Shown: piece by piece, positions 17,908 to 26,965 of the stretch | Position numbering within the stretch: position 1 is the stretch's first letter | Layout of the letters: each line of letters opens with the position of its first letter | From: Fibrella forsythiae | GTDB taxonomy: Bacteria; Bacteroidota; Bacteroidia; Cytophagales; Spirosomataceae | Reading direction: 5' to 3' | DNA: 64,000 bases | NCBI RefSeq assembly: GCF_017353175.1 | Contig: NZ_JAFMYW010000001.1 | Location: 806,001-870,000, forward strand | Program-made: the position numbers and the translations under genes | The notes under the pieces: model-generated | What the model was told of the DNA's origin: nothing | Database searches by the model: none | Seen by the model: only the letters and a program-made list of their open reading frames with translations

Positions 17908-18990
17908 ATGACCAGTACATTACCCATTTTCGGGCAGACAGACGTCGGTCGGTCTCGCCACGATAATCAGGATACCTATATCAGCCAGCCACTCTGGTCA
18001 GCACAAGATGCCCTTCTGGTCGTTATTGATGGCGTTGGTGGATATGCGGGTGGTGCAGAAGCCGCCGCCCTGGCCAAAGACTCCATTGTGCAGTACATGG
18101 CCACGCCAACCGGCGATACCCTGACCATGCTGCGCGAAGCTGTGATTCACGCCAATAACCAGATTGTCAGACAACGCCGGCAAGACCCTTCGCTGGGGCG
18201 CATGTGTTGTGTGCTCACCGCTGCGGTGGCCGATGCAGCAACCAACAAATTACTCTTCGTGCACGTGGGCGACACGCGCCTGTACCGGTTTCGGCACCAG
18301 CAGCTCGACAAGCTAACCCACGACCATTCGCTTGTAGGCCTTCGGGAAGATGCCAACCAGCTGACCGAGCGCGAAGCCATGCGCCACCCCCGCCGCAATG
18401 AAATCCTGCGTAACGTTGGCTCAGAAGCCCACCGCGTTGATGACCCTGATTTTCTGGAATCAGATGAGACCGATTTTTTGCCGGGCGATTTGCTGCTGCT
18501 GTGCAGCGACGGCCTGACGGATATGCTCACCCGCGCCGAGATAACTGACATTCTGACCCAGACTACTGGCGCCGATGAGCAGATCGCCGAGTTGATCCGG
18601 CAGGCCAATGACCGGGGCGGTCAAGACAATATCACGGTAGTGCTGGCGCAGCATCCGTTGCCCGGCCCTGTGTCAGATAAGGTAACTCCGGAACGGGTAC
18701 GTACCCGCGACCGGCCAACTATGCTACCAGCCAACGTACCTGGCCCAACGCGGGAACCAGCACCGAAACGTACCTGGAAGCCCTGGCTGCTCGTTTTAGG
18801 AATGCTGGTTGTGGTGGGGCTGATACAGCTGGAACGGATGAACGACCCGCCACAACCCGCCAGCCCGGTACAAACACCCCCGGCCGATACAGGCTCAGCC
18901 GCGCCCTCGGGCCTGTCTCCTGTTCGCTCTGACTCGTCTGGCACCAATAATGCAACTACTCAACCCGATTCAATCCGTCAAAAGCGGTAG
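17908..18990 (+). CDS. PP2C-family Ser/Thr phosphatase with C-terminal membrane anchor
   Basis: The 360-residue protein carries the PP2C metal motifs: RHDNQD (17-22), DGVGG (41-45), GDTRLY (121-126), SDGLTD (200-205) and GGQDN (237-241). After the catalytic domain comes a Pro/Arg linker (about 255-290), one membrane helix (about 291-308) and a polar Pro/Ser/Thr tail outside. This is the layout of actinobacterial PstP. It should dephosphorylate targets of the two kinases that follow; the first begins three bases after its stop. Three copies of the AACGTACC/GGTACGTACC motif fall within 80 bases of its linker. Confidence 0.93.
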   Translation: MTSTLPIFGQTDVGRSRHDNQDTYISQPLWSAQDALLVVIDGVGGYAGGAEAAALAKDSIVQYMATPTGDTLTMLREAVIHANNQIVRQRRQDPSLGRMCCVLTAAVADAATNKLLFVHVGDTRLYRFRHQQLDKLTHDHSLVGLREDANQLTEREAMRHPRRNEILRNVGSEAHRVDDPDFLESDETDFLPGDLLLLCSDGLTDMLTRAEITDILTQTTGADEQIAELIRQANDRGGQDNITVVLAQHPLPGPVSDKVTPERVRTRDRPTMLPANVPGPTREPAPKRTWKPWLLVLGMLVVVGLIQLERMNDPPQPASPVQTPPADTGSAAPSGLSPVRSDSSGTNNATTQPDSIRQKR

Positions 18991-18993
18991 ACC

Positions 18994-20619
18994 ATGCCAA
19001 CTGTTAGTTTTAACACAAATTTTCCGGGCTACGACGTATTGGGCGAAATTGGGCGCAGCAATGCGCGCGTGCTCAAAGCCCGGCACCTGGCTACGGGCGA
19101 CCTGGTAGCCATAAAGCATTTCGCCCTGAATACCGATGCCGATACATTACGCCGGTTCCAGCGCGAATCGGAGATCATGACCCGAATGGCGCACCCCAAT
19201 ATTGTCCGGGTGCGTGAAGTCCGGCTCGAAGCTGATCTGCCCTACATTGTACTCGATTATATTGAAGGTGGTAACGTGCGGCAACTGATTACCGAGCAGG
19301 GCTGCTTATCCGTTGAACTGACCATCCGGCTGGGGTTGCAGGTGATCAACGCGTTCCGGCTGATCCATGCGCAGGGAATCGTTCATCGCGATGTTAAGCC
19401 TGAAAACATTCTGTATCATCGGCTGGCAAGCGGCGAGCTGCATTTCCTGTTGACAGACTTCGGCGTGGCACGCCTGCACGAACAGCCTGTGACAATGACC
19501 GGTCAGTCGCTGATGACCTACGAATATGCCGCACCCGAGCAGTTCGACAACCCGCGCAACGTTACCGAAGCGGTTGACTACTACGGGCTTGGCGTTGTCT
19601 TCTACGAATGCCTGACGGGCAAAGTTCCGTTCGCCATGCGGGGTGAAACCGGAATCGTGACGTTTATGAACGCCGTTCTGACCACGCCCCCGCCCACACC
19701 AGTTATTCCGTCGAACCAACCGATACCCCCCAGTTTAGCGAATCTGGTAAAACAGTTATTGGTCAAAGTCCCTGCCGAACGACTACATAACCCCGACGGC
19801 GTACGCCTGGCGCTGAAACAGGCTGAAGTAGAGCAGTTACACTACGAAAATGGACCAGCCACAACCAGTGTTCCGCCTGCACCGGTCAACCGGACAGAAT
19901 CCTATACACCACCCGCTTCAACAGGAACTTCTCCCGCCACGGCTACTCTGTCACGTACGGCTGGTCATGAGCATCCGGTCCGGCCAGCCGATCAGTTGGC
20001 CACCCGCCGCCGCCGCAGCTTACTGCCCATCGCCTTCTTGGTAGGGGCTCTCCTGCTGGCAAGCCTGGGTGCTTACTGGTTCTTTAATCGGCCAACCAGT
20101 ACACCCGCGACGACATCAACGCCAACTCAACCAGCCCAAACGCAGGAAGATGCAGGTAGTGACGATCTTCCCCTGACCGATACCTCTGACGAAGATGGAC
20201 CAGCTGCGACCACCGATTCAACAGCCGCTACAGGTCAATTGCCACCGAGTGTAAAACAGGTGCATACCGAAGCGGCTCGGCGACTCTACGAAGAGCAGGT
20301 TGCCCAGGCCACTCAACAACTCACCGTTGAGGCTTTTGGCGGAAAAACCGGGTTGCTCGGGGGGGTCAGAGGATTGAGTATTCAACTACGGAACCTCTCG
20401 TCTATTACCTTCACGCAGGTAGCGGTCAAGGTGAAATACATCAAGGAAAGCGGTGATCTTTACAAATCGACCGTGATGTATTTCAACCAGCTTGGTCCAA
20501 ATGCCACTATCGTTCGGGTGGCGCCCGACAGTCCGCGCGGTACCCGGTTCAGGGCGGAAGTTCTGCGAGCCGACGCTGCCAACCCCGATAGTATTGCCAC
20601 AACGCCTCTATCCCGCTGA
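18994..20619 (+). CDS. PknB-type Ser/Thr protein kinase 1, membrane-anchored
   Basis: The 541-residue protein has an N-terminal Hanks-type kinase domain: glycine loop GEIGRSNARVLKAR (17-30), Lys41 in VAIK, HRDVKPEN (131-138), DFG (155-157) and APE (180-182). The glycine loop is degenerate, as the second glycine is replaced. A juxtamembrane linker leads to a membrane helix at about 342-364 and an extracytoplasmic domain of about 175 residues with no PASTA repeats that I can see; residues 425-520 look like a beta-sandwich-type sensor. The gene starts three bases after the phosphatase, which indicates an operon. Confidence 0.92.
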   Translation: MPTVSFNTNFPGYDVLGEIGRSNARVLKARHLATGDLVAIKHFALNTDADTLRRFQRESEIMTRMAHPNIVRVREVRLEADLPYIVLDYIEGGNVRQLITEQGCLSVELTIRLGLQVINAFRLIHAQGIVHRDVKPENILYHRLASGELHFLLTDFGVARLHEQPVTMTGQSLMTYEYAAPEQFDNPRNVTEAVDYYGLGVVFYECLTGKVPFAMRGETGIVTFMNAVLTTPPPTPVIPSNQPIPPSLANLVKQLLVKVPAERLHNPDGVRLALKQAEVEQLHYENGPATTSVPPAPVNRTESYTPPASTGTSPATATLSRTAGHEHPVRPADQLATRRRRSLLPIAFLVGALLLASLGAYWFFNRPTSTPATTSTPTQPAQTQEDAGSDDLPLTDTSDEDGPAATTDSTAATGQLPPSVKQVHTEAARRLYEEQVAQATQQLTVEAFGGKTGLLGGVRGLSIQLRNLSSITFTQVAVKVKYIKESGDLYKSTVMYFNQLGPNATIVRVAPDSPRGTRFRAEVLRADAANPDSIATTPLSR

Positions 20620-20625
20620 TCGTCA

Positions 20626-21921
20626 ATGCCAACAGTTAGTTTTAACACACACCTTCCCGATTATGAAGTGCTGGCCGAACTGGGTCGGGGTAATACGCGG
20701 GTGTTGAAAGCCCGGCACGTACCCACGGGCGATATCGTTGCCATCAAGCAATACGCCTTCGCTACCGATGACGATACACTCCGGCGGTTTGAGCGCGAAT
20801 CGCAGATCATGACCCAGATCAATCACCCCAATGTAGTTCGGGTGCGCGAGGTACAACTGGGTGCCGCCATGCCCTATGTGGTGATGGACTTTGTGGAAGG
20901 CGGTGATCTGCGCAGCCTGCTTCGTCAGGCGGGGCATCTGGATATACCGACCACAATCCGGCTTGGCTTACAGTTGACGGAAGCGTTCCGGGCCATGCAC
21001 CCGCTGCACGTGATTCACCGCGATGTAAAGCCCGAAAACGTGTTGTATCGCCGGTTGGTGAGTGGTGAGCTACACTTTCTGCTCACCGATTTCGGCATCG
21101 CCAAACTGCGGGCCGATGATAGTGCACGCACCCGGACCGGCCAGTCGCTGATGACCTACGAATACGCGGCTCCCGAACAGTTCGACAATCCACGGCAGGT
21201 AGACGAAGCCGCTGATTATTATGCACTTGGAGCCGTTCTGTACGAATGTGTTACGGGCCACGTTCCCTTTGTGCTGCACCACGAAAACGGGTTGGGCGGG
21301 TTCATGAATCAGGTGCTGACAGCTCCGATCCCCACGCCTGTACTGCCAAACGGACAAGCCTTACCACCTAGTCTGGGTACGTTGCTGATGGCTCTGCTAA
21401 CCCGAAACCCAGCCAACCGATTGCGAAACCCCGACCAGTTGGAGTTATTGCTCGAACAAAGCCGGGTTGAACACCTGAAAGCGGGTCGGTCCGGGCAGCC
21501 ATCACCCCATTCGTTTCACCAAACAGTGGCAGGGCCTGTTACGGCGGCGGCGGCGCCCGTTGACGATGAAGCTCCCCACGATGACTACGTACCCGACGAC
21601 GATTCGGGCATCAGCAGCGGTACCTGGTGGGGCATTGGCGGCATTGTGGTAGCCATTAGCCTCGCAACTGGCCTCTACCTGTATTCTGACCGGGAAACGC
21701 CCGCCAACCCGGCAAACCAGATCGATTCAACGATGCTGATGCAGCCGAGCACCACGCCCATTGAGCCAGATTCGACCGAAACGGCACCCGTTGACGATGA
21801 GCCAGAAGCAGAGACCGTTACCAATCAGGAAAGTGAGAAGCCTGCCCCTGCCGATACAAGCTCGCGCCAATTACCCGTTATCGATTCAGATACTACCATG
21901 GTGCCCGACAGTACGGAGTGA
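20626..21921 (+). CDS. PknB-type Ser/Thr protein kinase 2, tandem paralogue
   Basis: This 431-residue kinase begins with the same MPTVSFNT as its upstream neighbour and is clearly a tandem duplicate. Key residues are intact: GRGNTRVLKAR loop (20-30), Lys41, HRDVKPEN (131-138), DFG (155-157), APE (182-184). A membrane helix lies at about 333-353, followed by only about 78 acidic, Pro/Thr-rich residues outside, so it lacks the folded external domain of kinase 1. It starts six bases after kinase 1. The pair may act like actinobacterial PknA and PknB, where one partner has a short exterior. Confidence 0.92.
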   Translation: MPTVSFNTHLPDYEVLAELGRGNTRVLKARHVPTGDIVAIKQYAFATDDDTLRRFERESQIMTQINHPNVVRVREVQLGAAMPYVVMDFVEGGDLRSLLRQAGHLDIPTTIRLGLQLTEAFRAMHPLHVIHRDVKPENVLYRRLVSGELHFLLTDFGIAKLRADDSARTRTGQSLMTYEYAAPEQFDNPRQVDEAADYYALGAVLYECVTGHVPFVLHHENGLGGFMNQVLTAPIPTPVLPNGQALPPSLGTLLMALLTRNPANRLRNPDQLELLLEQSRVEHLKAGRSGQPSPHSFHQTVAGPVTAAAAPVDDEAPHDDYVPDDDSGISSGTWWGIGGIVVAISLATGLYLYSDRETPANPANQIDSTMLMQPSTTPIEPDSTETAPVDDEPEAETVTNQESEKPAPADTSSRQLPVIDSDTTMVPDSTE

Positions 21922-21991
21922 TGATTGATCGTAGCAGGCCAACCGGACGGGGGGCTTCATCCCATCATTCATACACTCAACGACCCACTAC

Positions 21992-24900
21992 ATGAAGACC
22001 TTTTTTTCAGAACGCGGCTATTTGCTGGTGGCAACGGCACTCTTGCTGGCGCTATTCACGCGGTTGTTCATCAACAGACAACCCTTGCTCAACGCGGCCG
22101 AGCAGGATTATACCGCCGGCCTCAAGCTGAACCTTCAACCCGGCCTTGGTGCCAACGCCATTCAGCGATTACTCCGGCAAGGGAACTACCTCACCGACTC
22201 ACGCGATATTGACCTTATTGGCGATTCACTCAGGGCTAAACTCACCCAAAACGGCACACCTGACAATCTGGGAGCCATCAACAAACGGGCGTTTGCCATT
22301 CGAACACCGCTCAGCTGGCAAAGCCGGATTGGTGGCAACGATTTCCAGAGCCGTCTACGCGTGTCAAGGCAGCAGATCGGCTTTGATTCGGTACTCTACA
22401 ACCGGGAAGTAAATAACCCACAGACGTACCCGGCCAGTGTAGGGTCGGGAGGCGGGCAGATGGCCGGGCAGGTTCTCGATTCGTCGCCGGAAGGAAAACC
22501 ACTGGCCAATGTGCTGGTGCAACTGAAACAACACCGCCCCAACCGCGACCCGGCCAACGATTCACCTGACGACTTTACCTACGCCCGTACCGACGCTGAA
22601 GGACGCTTCACCTTTGCCGGCCTGCAAGCCGACGGATCCTACAGCGTTTTACCCCTGAAGCCAGGCTACGAGTTCGGCAGCAGGCGCGGTACATCGAAGT
22701 TGGACGGTGCCACGAACTACACCTTCACCGCCCGTCCGCATACCCTACGGCTCATCGGCCCACTGGCCTACGGACAGTTGAAAACCGATCATGCGTTTAC
22801 GGTACGCACACCACTTGAGTTCCGGCTGGATTTCTGGCTACAGGTTGGCCTGTTTTTTCTGGCATTCTGGGCCGTGCACCTGATCTGGACAATTCGTCAT
22901 TTTCAGTCCGACCCGCTTCTGTTACCCATTCTGATGCTGCTGACGGGCATTTCCGTGCTGACGCTGTTAGCCATTCAGGACCCCTTGCAGGATACGTTTT
23001 ACGGCGGTCAGGCCGTGCTCGGCGTTGGGCTGGGGTTAGCCGGGCTGACCCTCGTTTCGCAACTAAACATCGGCAAATTCTACACCCGCTGGTGGTTCGA
23101 TCCGTTGGCCAACTTCCGCCGAAAGTCTATTTTCCGCCTCACCGGCTGGACCTGGCTCCTGCTCGCTTTTGGGCTGGCGGGGCTGACACTGGCCTTTGGA
23201 ACGGGGCCGGAGGGCAGTGGCGTACGGGTAAACCTACGAATCGGCGGGCTGTTGTTTCAACCCAGCGAACTGACTAAATACCTGATGTTACTCTTTCTGG
23301 CGGGCTTTTTTGCGGCCAACGAAGAGCAACTCCGCACCCTGCCCGATCTGCGCTGGCGGTGGCGTATCAGCATCGGCGTGTTCATCGGAACGGGCGTGCT
23401 CATGGGCCTTTACCTGCTGCTCGGCGATATGGGTCCGGCCCTGGTTATCGGGTTCACGTTCCTCCTTTTTTACACCATCGCCCGTCAAACGCTGGGTATC
23501 ACGCTCATGGCCGGCCTGGTGTATGGAGTTGCGCTCTGGCAGTTGCACGGTTTGCCCGCTACGCTTGTCGGCCTGGTGGGTGCCATTGGCCTGCTTATCT
23601 GGAAAGGGCACGCCCGCACCGCCACATCCACCGGCTGGCTGGCCCTGCTGGCCGAAGGCCCGGTGTTGTTGGTGCTGGTACTTGCCGCTTTTGCCTTCGG
23701 CGATCAGATTCCCGTTGTGGGCGACCGACTGGCCGACCGGAAGGCGATGTGGCTCAGCCCCTGGAACAACGATGTCTACGGCGGCGATCACCTGGCGCAC
23801 AGCTTCTGGACCCTGGCAACCGGCGGCTGGACCGGTCAAGGGTTGGGTAAAGGCTTTGCTACGGCCATGCCCGCCGCCCATACCGACATGATTCTGCCCA
23901 GTCTGGCCGAGGAGCTTGGCTGGGTGGGGCTGGTGTCTGTTTGCCTGTTGCTCTTCATGCTCCTGCACCGGATTTTGCTTCATGCGCGCCGGGCGGGCCA
24001 ACCGTTCAGTTTTTACCTCTGCGCGGGTATTGCCCTGGCAACGGGCGTTCAGTTCCTGCTCATTGCCGGCGGGTCGCTCGGCCTGGTGCCGCTTACCGGC
24101 ATTTCGGTGCCTTTTCTGAGCTACGGAAACGTGTCGCTCATCATCAATCTCACGGCAATGGGCGTGGTATTCTCCATCGCCAGCCGACCGGGTCAGGCGG
24201 TACAGCATACGTACCTGGACCAGCATTATGACCCCGTTCTGGCCACGGGTATTGCCGGTTTCCTAATTGGCTCGCTGGTGTTGGTAGGCCGGGCGGGCGA
24301 AGTATCGCTGTTAAACTGGGCCGACTACATTGTCAGGCCCAGCCGGGTGCTTAGTCGGGATGGCTTACCCGTATACAGTTATAATCCACGCATTAACCGA
24401 ATTACAGATGCCCTCGCCGCAGGTACGTTATATGACCGGAGCGGACGAATTCTGGCGACTAGTTCGCCCGATTCAGTACGCCGCAATATGCCGCAACTCC
24501 GGCAGGCAGGGCTGGATGCCGCCAACGTCACCAAACTAACCACCAGGCGCTTACAGCGTTTTTATCCGTTCGGTGAGCAGCTTTTCTACATGGTCGGCGA
24601 TGCCAACACGCGGCTGTTCTGGGGGCAGCAGAATGGCTATTTCGCCGAAGCCGCTCACCTCAGCGACCTGCGCGGTTTCGATAATCACCCCCGTCAGAAT
24701 ACGCTGCTTACCACCCGTTATAAAGCCGACCGCTTCACACCGGCCATCAATCGGGCACTGACCTTACCCCTCTACGACTACCGCGAACTGGCTCCGGCCG
24801 TTAGATCGGGGATCGACGGGCGGGTGGTAGAAGAACACAAAGCCCGGAACCGGGACTTGCAGTTGAGCATCGATGCCGCATTACAGGTTGATATTCAGAA

Positions 24901-25966
24901 GGCCCTGGCCCAATCTGATTATAACGACAAACGACTGTCAGTGGCAGTTCTGGACGCTGCTTCGGGCGAGGTACTGGCTTCGGCGATGTATCCGCTACCC
25001 AATCTACAGCGCCCCGACGAATTAGCCATGCCCGACCGCGAACGGATGCAACTCCCTTACCTGACCACGGAACGTGACCTGGCAATGACGTACCCAACCG
25101 CGCCCGGATCAACCGCCAAGATCATGACGGCAACGGCAGCGCTCAATAAACTGGGCATGGCCGGGGCCGACGTGACGTTCCCGATTAGCTGTGGCGAGAT
25201 TATCCGGCGTGGCAAAACCGAAAGTGAACCCTGCGGCGGGCGGGTCGATATGCGGCAGGCGATCGTGCGGTCGAGCAACGTGTATTTTATTCGCATTGCC
25301 AACGAGTATTCGCTGGATAATGAACTGGCCAAACTGTATCTGAGCACCGGCATGAACGTCGATTATGTGGGTGGTTACTCCTTTGCCGACACCCGCTCGG
25401 CCACCGACGAGGCCCGCATTCTGAAACACTGGCACGATTCCTCGTTTGTGGTCCGCCGTAATCTGTACAAAAGCCTGGTTTACCCCCGGCGGTATCGGAG
25501 TGAGTTTTCTGGCTTGGCCTGGGGGCAGGGTCAACTTACCACTACGCCAGCTGGTTTAGCCAGAATGGCGGGCGCTGTAGCCAACAGGGGCATTATGCAA
25601 CCCTCTCGGTTCGTACTGCGCCGGGCCGGGAAGAACGTACCGCTGGCTAAAGGTGTACCGCTCACTCAACAGCCTGCCGCCGACCTGATCCGCGATTTCA
25701 TGATCGAACAGTCGAATCCGGGCGGGCGAGCCAAAATCAGCGTCAGCAAGGTGGCGGGTAAAACCGGAACTCCCGAACGGATCGTGATGGGCGAAAAACG
25801 CAACGACGGCTGGTACGTCTTTTTTGCGCCCACGCCCAATGGCCGCTCCCACACGGTTACCTGCGTACGCATTGAACTGGGCGAATCCTCGGCCGATGCC
25901 GTTAAATTAGCCAACACCCTGATCGCCCCGATTCTGAAAGAACGTGGTTATCTGGGCTCATTCTGA
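21992..25966 (+). CDS. FtsW/RodA glycosyltransferase fused to penicillin-binding transpeptidase
   Basis: One 1324-residue frame joins two cell-wall enzymes. After an N-terminal helix (11-27) come a periplasmic region and a carboxypeptidase-regulatory-like fold (about 155-250). Helices from about 280 to 770 carry SEDS signatures: FQPSELTKY (422-430) and GQGLGKGFATAMPAAHTDMI with EELGWVG (615-646). The C-terminal part is a class B PBP: dimerisation segment starting LYDRSGRILA (813-822), then SxxK Ser1040-Lys1043, SxN Ser1094-Asn1096 and KTG 1257-1259. SEDS proteins polymerise lipid II and class B PBPs crosslink it; usually they are separate partners. The gene lies 70 bases after kinase 2. Confidence 0.92.
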   Translation: MKTFFSERGYLLVATALLLALFTRLFINRQPLLNAAEQDYTAGLKLNLQPGLGANAIQRLLRQGNYLTDSRDIDLIGDSLRAKLTQNGTPDNLGAINKRAFAIRTPLSWQSRIGGNDFQSRLRVSRQQIGFDSVLYNREVNNPQTYPASVGSGGGQMAGQVLDSSPEGKPLANVLVQLKQHRPNRDPANDSPDDFTYARTDAEGRFTFAGLQADGSYSVLPLKPGYEFGSRRGTSKLDGATNYTFTARPHTLRLIGPLAYGQLKTDHAFTVRTPLEFRLDFWLQVGLFFLAFWAVHLIWTIRHFQSDPLLLPILMLLTGISVLTLLAIQDPLQDTFYGGQAVLGVGLGLAGLTLVSQLNIGKFYTRWWFDPLANFRRKSIFRLTGWTWLLLAFGLAGLTLAFGTGPEGSGVRVNLRIGGLLFQPSELTKYLMLLFLAGFFAANEEQLRTLPDLRWRWRISIGVFIGTGVLMGLYLLLGDMGPALVIGFTFLLFYTIARQTLGITLMAGLVYGVALWQLHGLPATLVGLVGAIGLLIWKGHARTATSTGWLALLAEGPVLLVLVLAAFAFGDQIPVVGDRLADRKAMWLSPWNNDVYGGDHLAHSFWTLATGGWTGQGLGKGFATAMPAAHTDMILPSLAEELGWVGLVSVCLLLFMLLHRILLHARRAGQPFSFYLCAGIALATGVQFLLIAGGSLGLVPLTGISVPFLSYGNVSLIINLTAMGVVFSIASRPGQAVQHTYLDQHYDPVLATGIAGFLIGSLVLVGRAGEVSLLNWADYIVRPSRVLSRDGLPVYSYNPRINRITDALAAGTLYDRSGRILATSSPDSVRRNMPQLRQAGLDAANVTKLTTRRLQRFYPFGEQLFYMVGDANTRLFWGQQNGYFAEAAHLSDLRGFDNHPRQNTLLTTRYKADRFTPAINRALTLPLYDYRELAPAVRSGIDGRVVEEHKARNRDLQLSIDAALQVDIQKALAQSDYNDKRLSVAVLDAASGEVLASAMYPLPNLQRPDELAMPDRERMQLPYLTTERDLAMTYPTAPGSTAKIMTATAALNKLGMAGADVTFPISCGEIIRRGKTESEPCGGRVDMRQAIVRSSNVYFIRIANEYSLDNELAKLYLSTGMNVDYVGGYSFADTRSATDEARILKHWHDSSFVVRRNLYKSLVYPRRYRSEFSGLAWGQGQLTTTPAGLARMAGAVANRGIMQPSRFVLRRAGKNVPLAKGVPLTQQPAADLIRDFMIEQSNPGGRAKISVSKVAGKTGTPERIVMGEKRNDGWYVFFAPTPNGRSHTVTCVRIELGESSADAVKLANTLIAPILKERGYLGSF

Positions 25967-25968
25967 CA

Positions 25969-26027
25969 ATGAACAATTAACACCGGGTAGTGTAGCTACA
26001 CCCACACTGAAATGGTTAATTGTTCAT
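25969..26027. repeat. Inverted repeat with central palindrome between RodA-PBP and FHA genes
   Basis: A 13-bp perfect repeat, atgaacaattaac (25969-25981) with its complement at 26015-26027, surrounds a 12-bp palindrome gtgtagctacac (25990-26001). It could be an operator, a processing hairpin or an attenuator inside the cluster. Confidence 0.45.
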
Positions 26028-26060
26028 CAATAATTCTTCATTGATACTTGTTCATCGACT

Positions 26061-26933
26061 ATGGCTTTCATCGATACGCTAAAACAGCTATTTGGGCTGG
26101 GTACGTACCCGGCCGATCCGCAGGCGCCCGCCAGCCCGGCAACGAACGTACCTGCGCCGAGTTCGTCGGGTATGCCAACGACCCCACGGCAGCGCGAGAA
26201 TCTGTACCGGTTTATCGTGGAAAAGCTGTCTGCTTATTCCAGCGAAACCGACGGGCTGCCAACGGGACTGACACTCTGGGTACGTTGCCTGGACACGGCC
26301 GAAGAAGACCATCTGTCGGTGGCATTGTATGCTGCTCAACCAGGCCACTTCCGCAATGAATTAAGCCGTCATCTGGCCGATCAGTACATTCGACTGGCTC
26401 CCGACTGGACGTTCAACTGGCAGTTTGTCCGCGACGAACTGCCAGCCTACTGTACGTACAAACAGGGAAATCTGGGGTTGGAAGTCATTCGCCCCGCGAC
26501 TGAAAAACCACTGAAAATCCGCATTCGGACGTTGCGCGGCCAAACAACCCAAACCTTCTATATTCTGGACCCTGCCCAGCAAACTGAATTCCGCATCGGT
26601 AGGGGCAAATCCGTTGAAACGGCCTCCGGGCGTGTCAGAACAAATGACATTGCTTTTCTGGATTCAGCCGAGACGGGTTTCGACACTGAACGTGGCGAAC
26701 CAAACAGCAGTGTCAGCCGTCAGCACGCCACGATCCGCTATGACGCAGCTACGCGTCGGTATCGCCTCATGGCTGATGCAGGCGGTTTACCGGCGAACGG
26801 AAATAAAACCAAAATCCTCCGCGCCGACGATACCGTTGAGCGTGCCGACCTGCCCGGCGTTGGCTATACCCTCTCGCCCGGTGACCAGATCGAATTAGGC
26901 GGCGAGGCTAAACTGCTTCTGGAGTCGATTTGA
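26061..26933 (+). CDS. FHA-domain protein, second in the kinase cluster
   Basis: The 290-residue protein has a short N-terminal helix, a Pro/Ala/Ser linker (about 15-42), a folded region (about 43-135) and an FHA domain (about 180-290). Here the phosphothreonine-binding residues are intact: FRIGRG (187-192), SSVSRQH (216-222) and NG at 246-247. It resembles the first FHA protein in layout, with the canonical motif restored. It probably recognises phosphorylated kinase or RodA-PBP segments and links kinase state to cell-wall synthesis. Two copies of the dispersed motif lie in its linker. Confidence 0.85.
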   Translation: MAFIDTLKQLFGLGTYPADPQAPASPATNVPAPSSSGMPTTPRQRENLYRFIVEKLSAYSSETDGLPTGLTLWVRCLDTAEEDHLSVALYAAQPGHFRNELSRHLADQYIRLAPDWTFNWQFVRDELPAYCTYKQGNLGLEVIRPATEKPLKIRIRTLRGQTTQTFYILDPAQQTEFRIGRGKSVETASGRVRTNDIAFLDSAETGFDTERGEPNSSVSRQHATIRYDAATRRYRLMADAGGLPANGNKTKILRADDTVERADLPGVGYTLSPGDQIELGGEAKLLLESI

Positions 26934-26958
26934 GCGGCTTCTGCAACTACTATCTTTG
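26929..26958 (+). promoter_or_regulatory. Promoter inside FHA gene end, driving the PAP2 gene
   Basis: TTTG (26929-26932) and TATCTTTG (26951-26958) stand 18 bases apart, an excellent match to the Bacteroidota -33/-7 promoter. The -33 box overlaps the FHA stop codon. The -7 box ends only seven bases before the PAP2 ATG, so a transcript would have almost no leader. Confidence 0.65.
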
Positions 26959-26965
26959 CGCCACC

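Noticed and set aside
23288-24226. 312-codon antisense frame inside the RodA-PBP gene
   Set aside because: It is fully antisense to a well-supported gene; its Gln/Arg/His-rich product is typical of shadow frames in high-GC genes.
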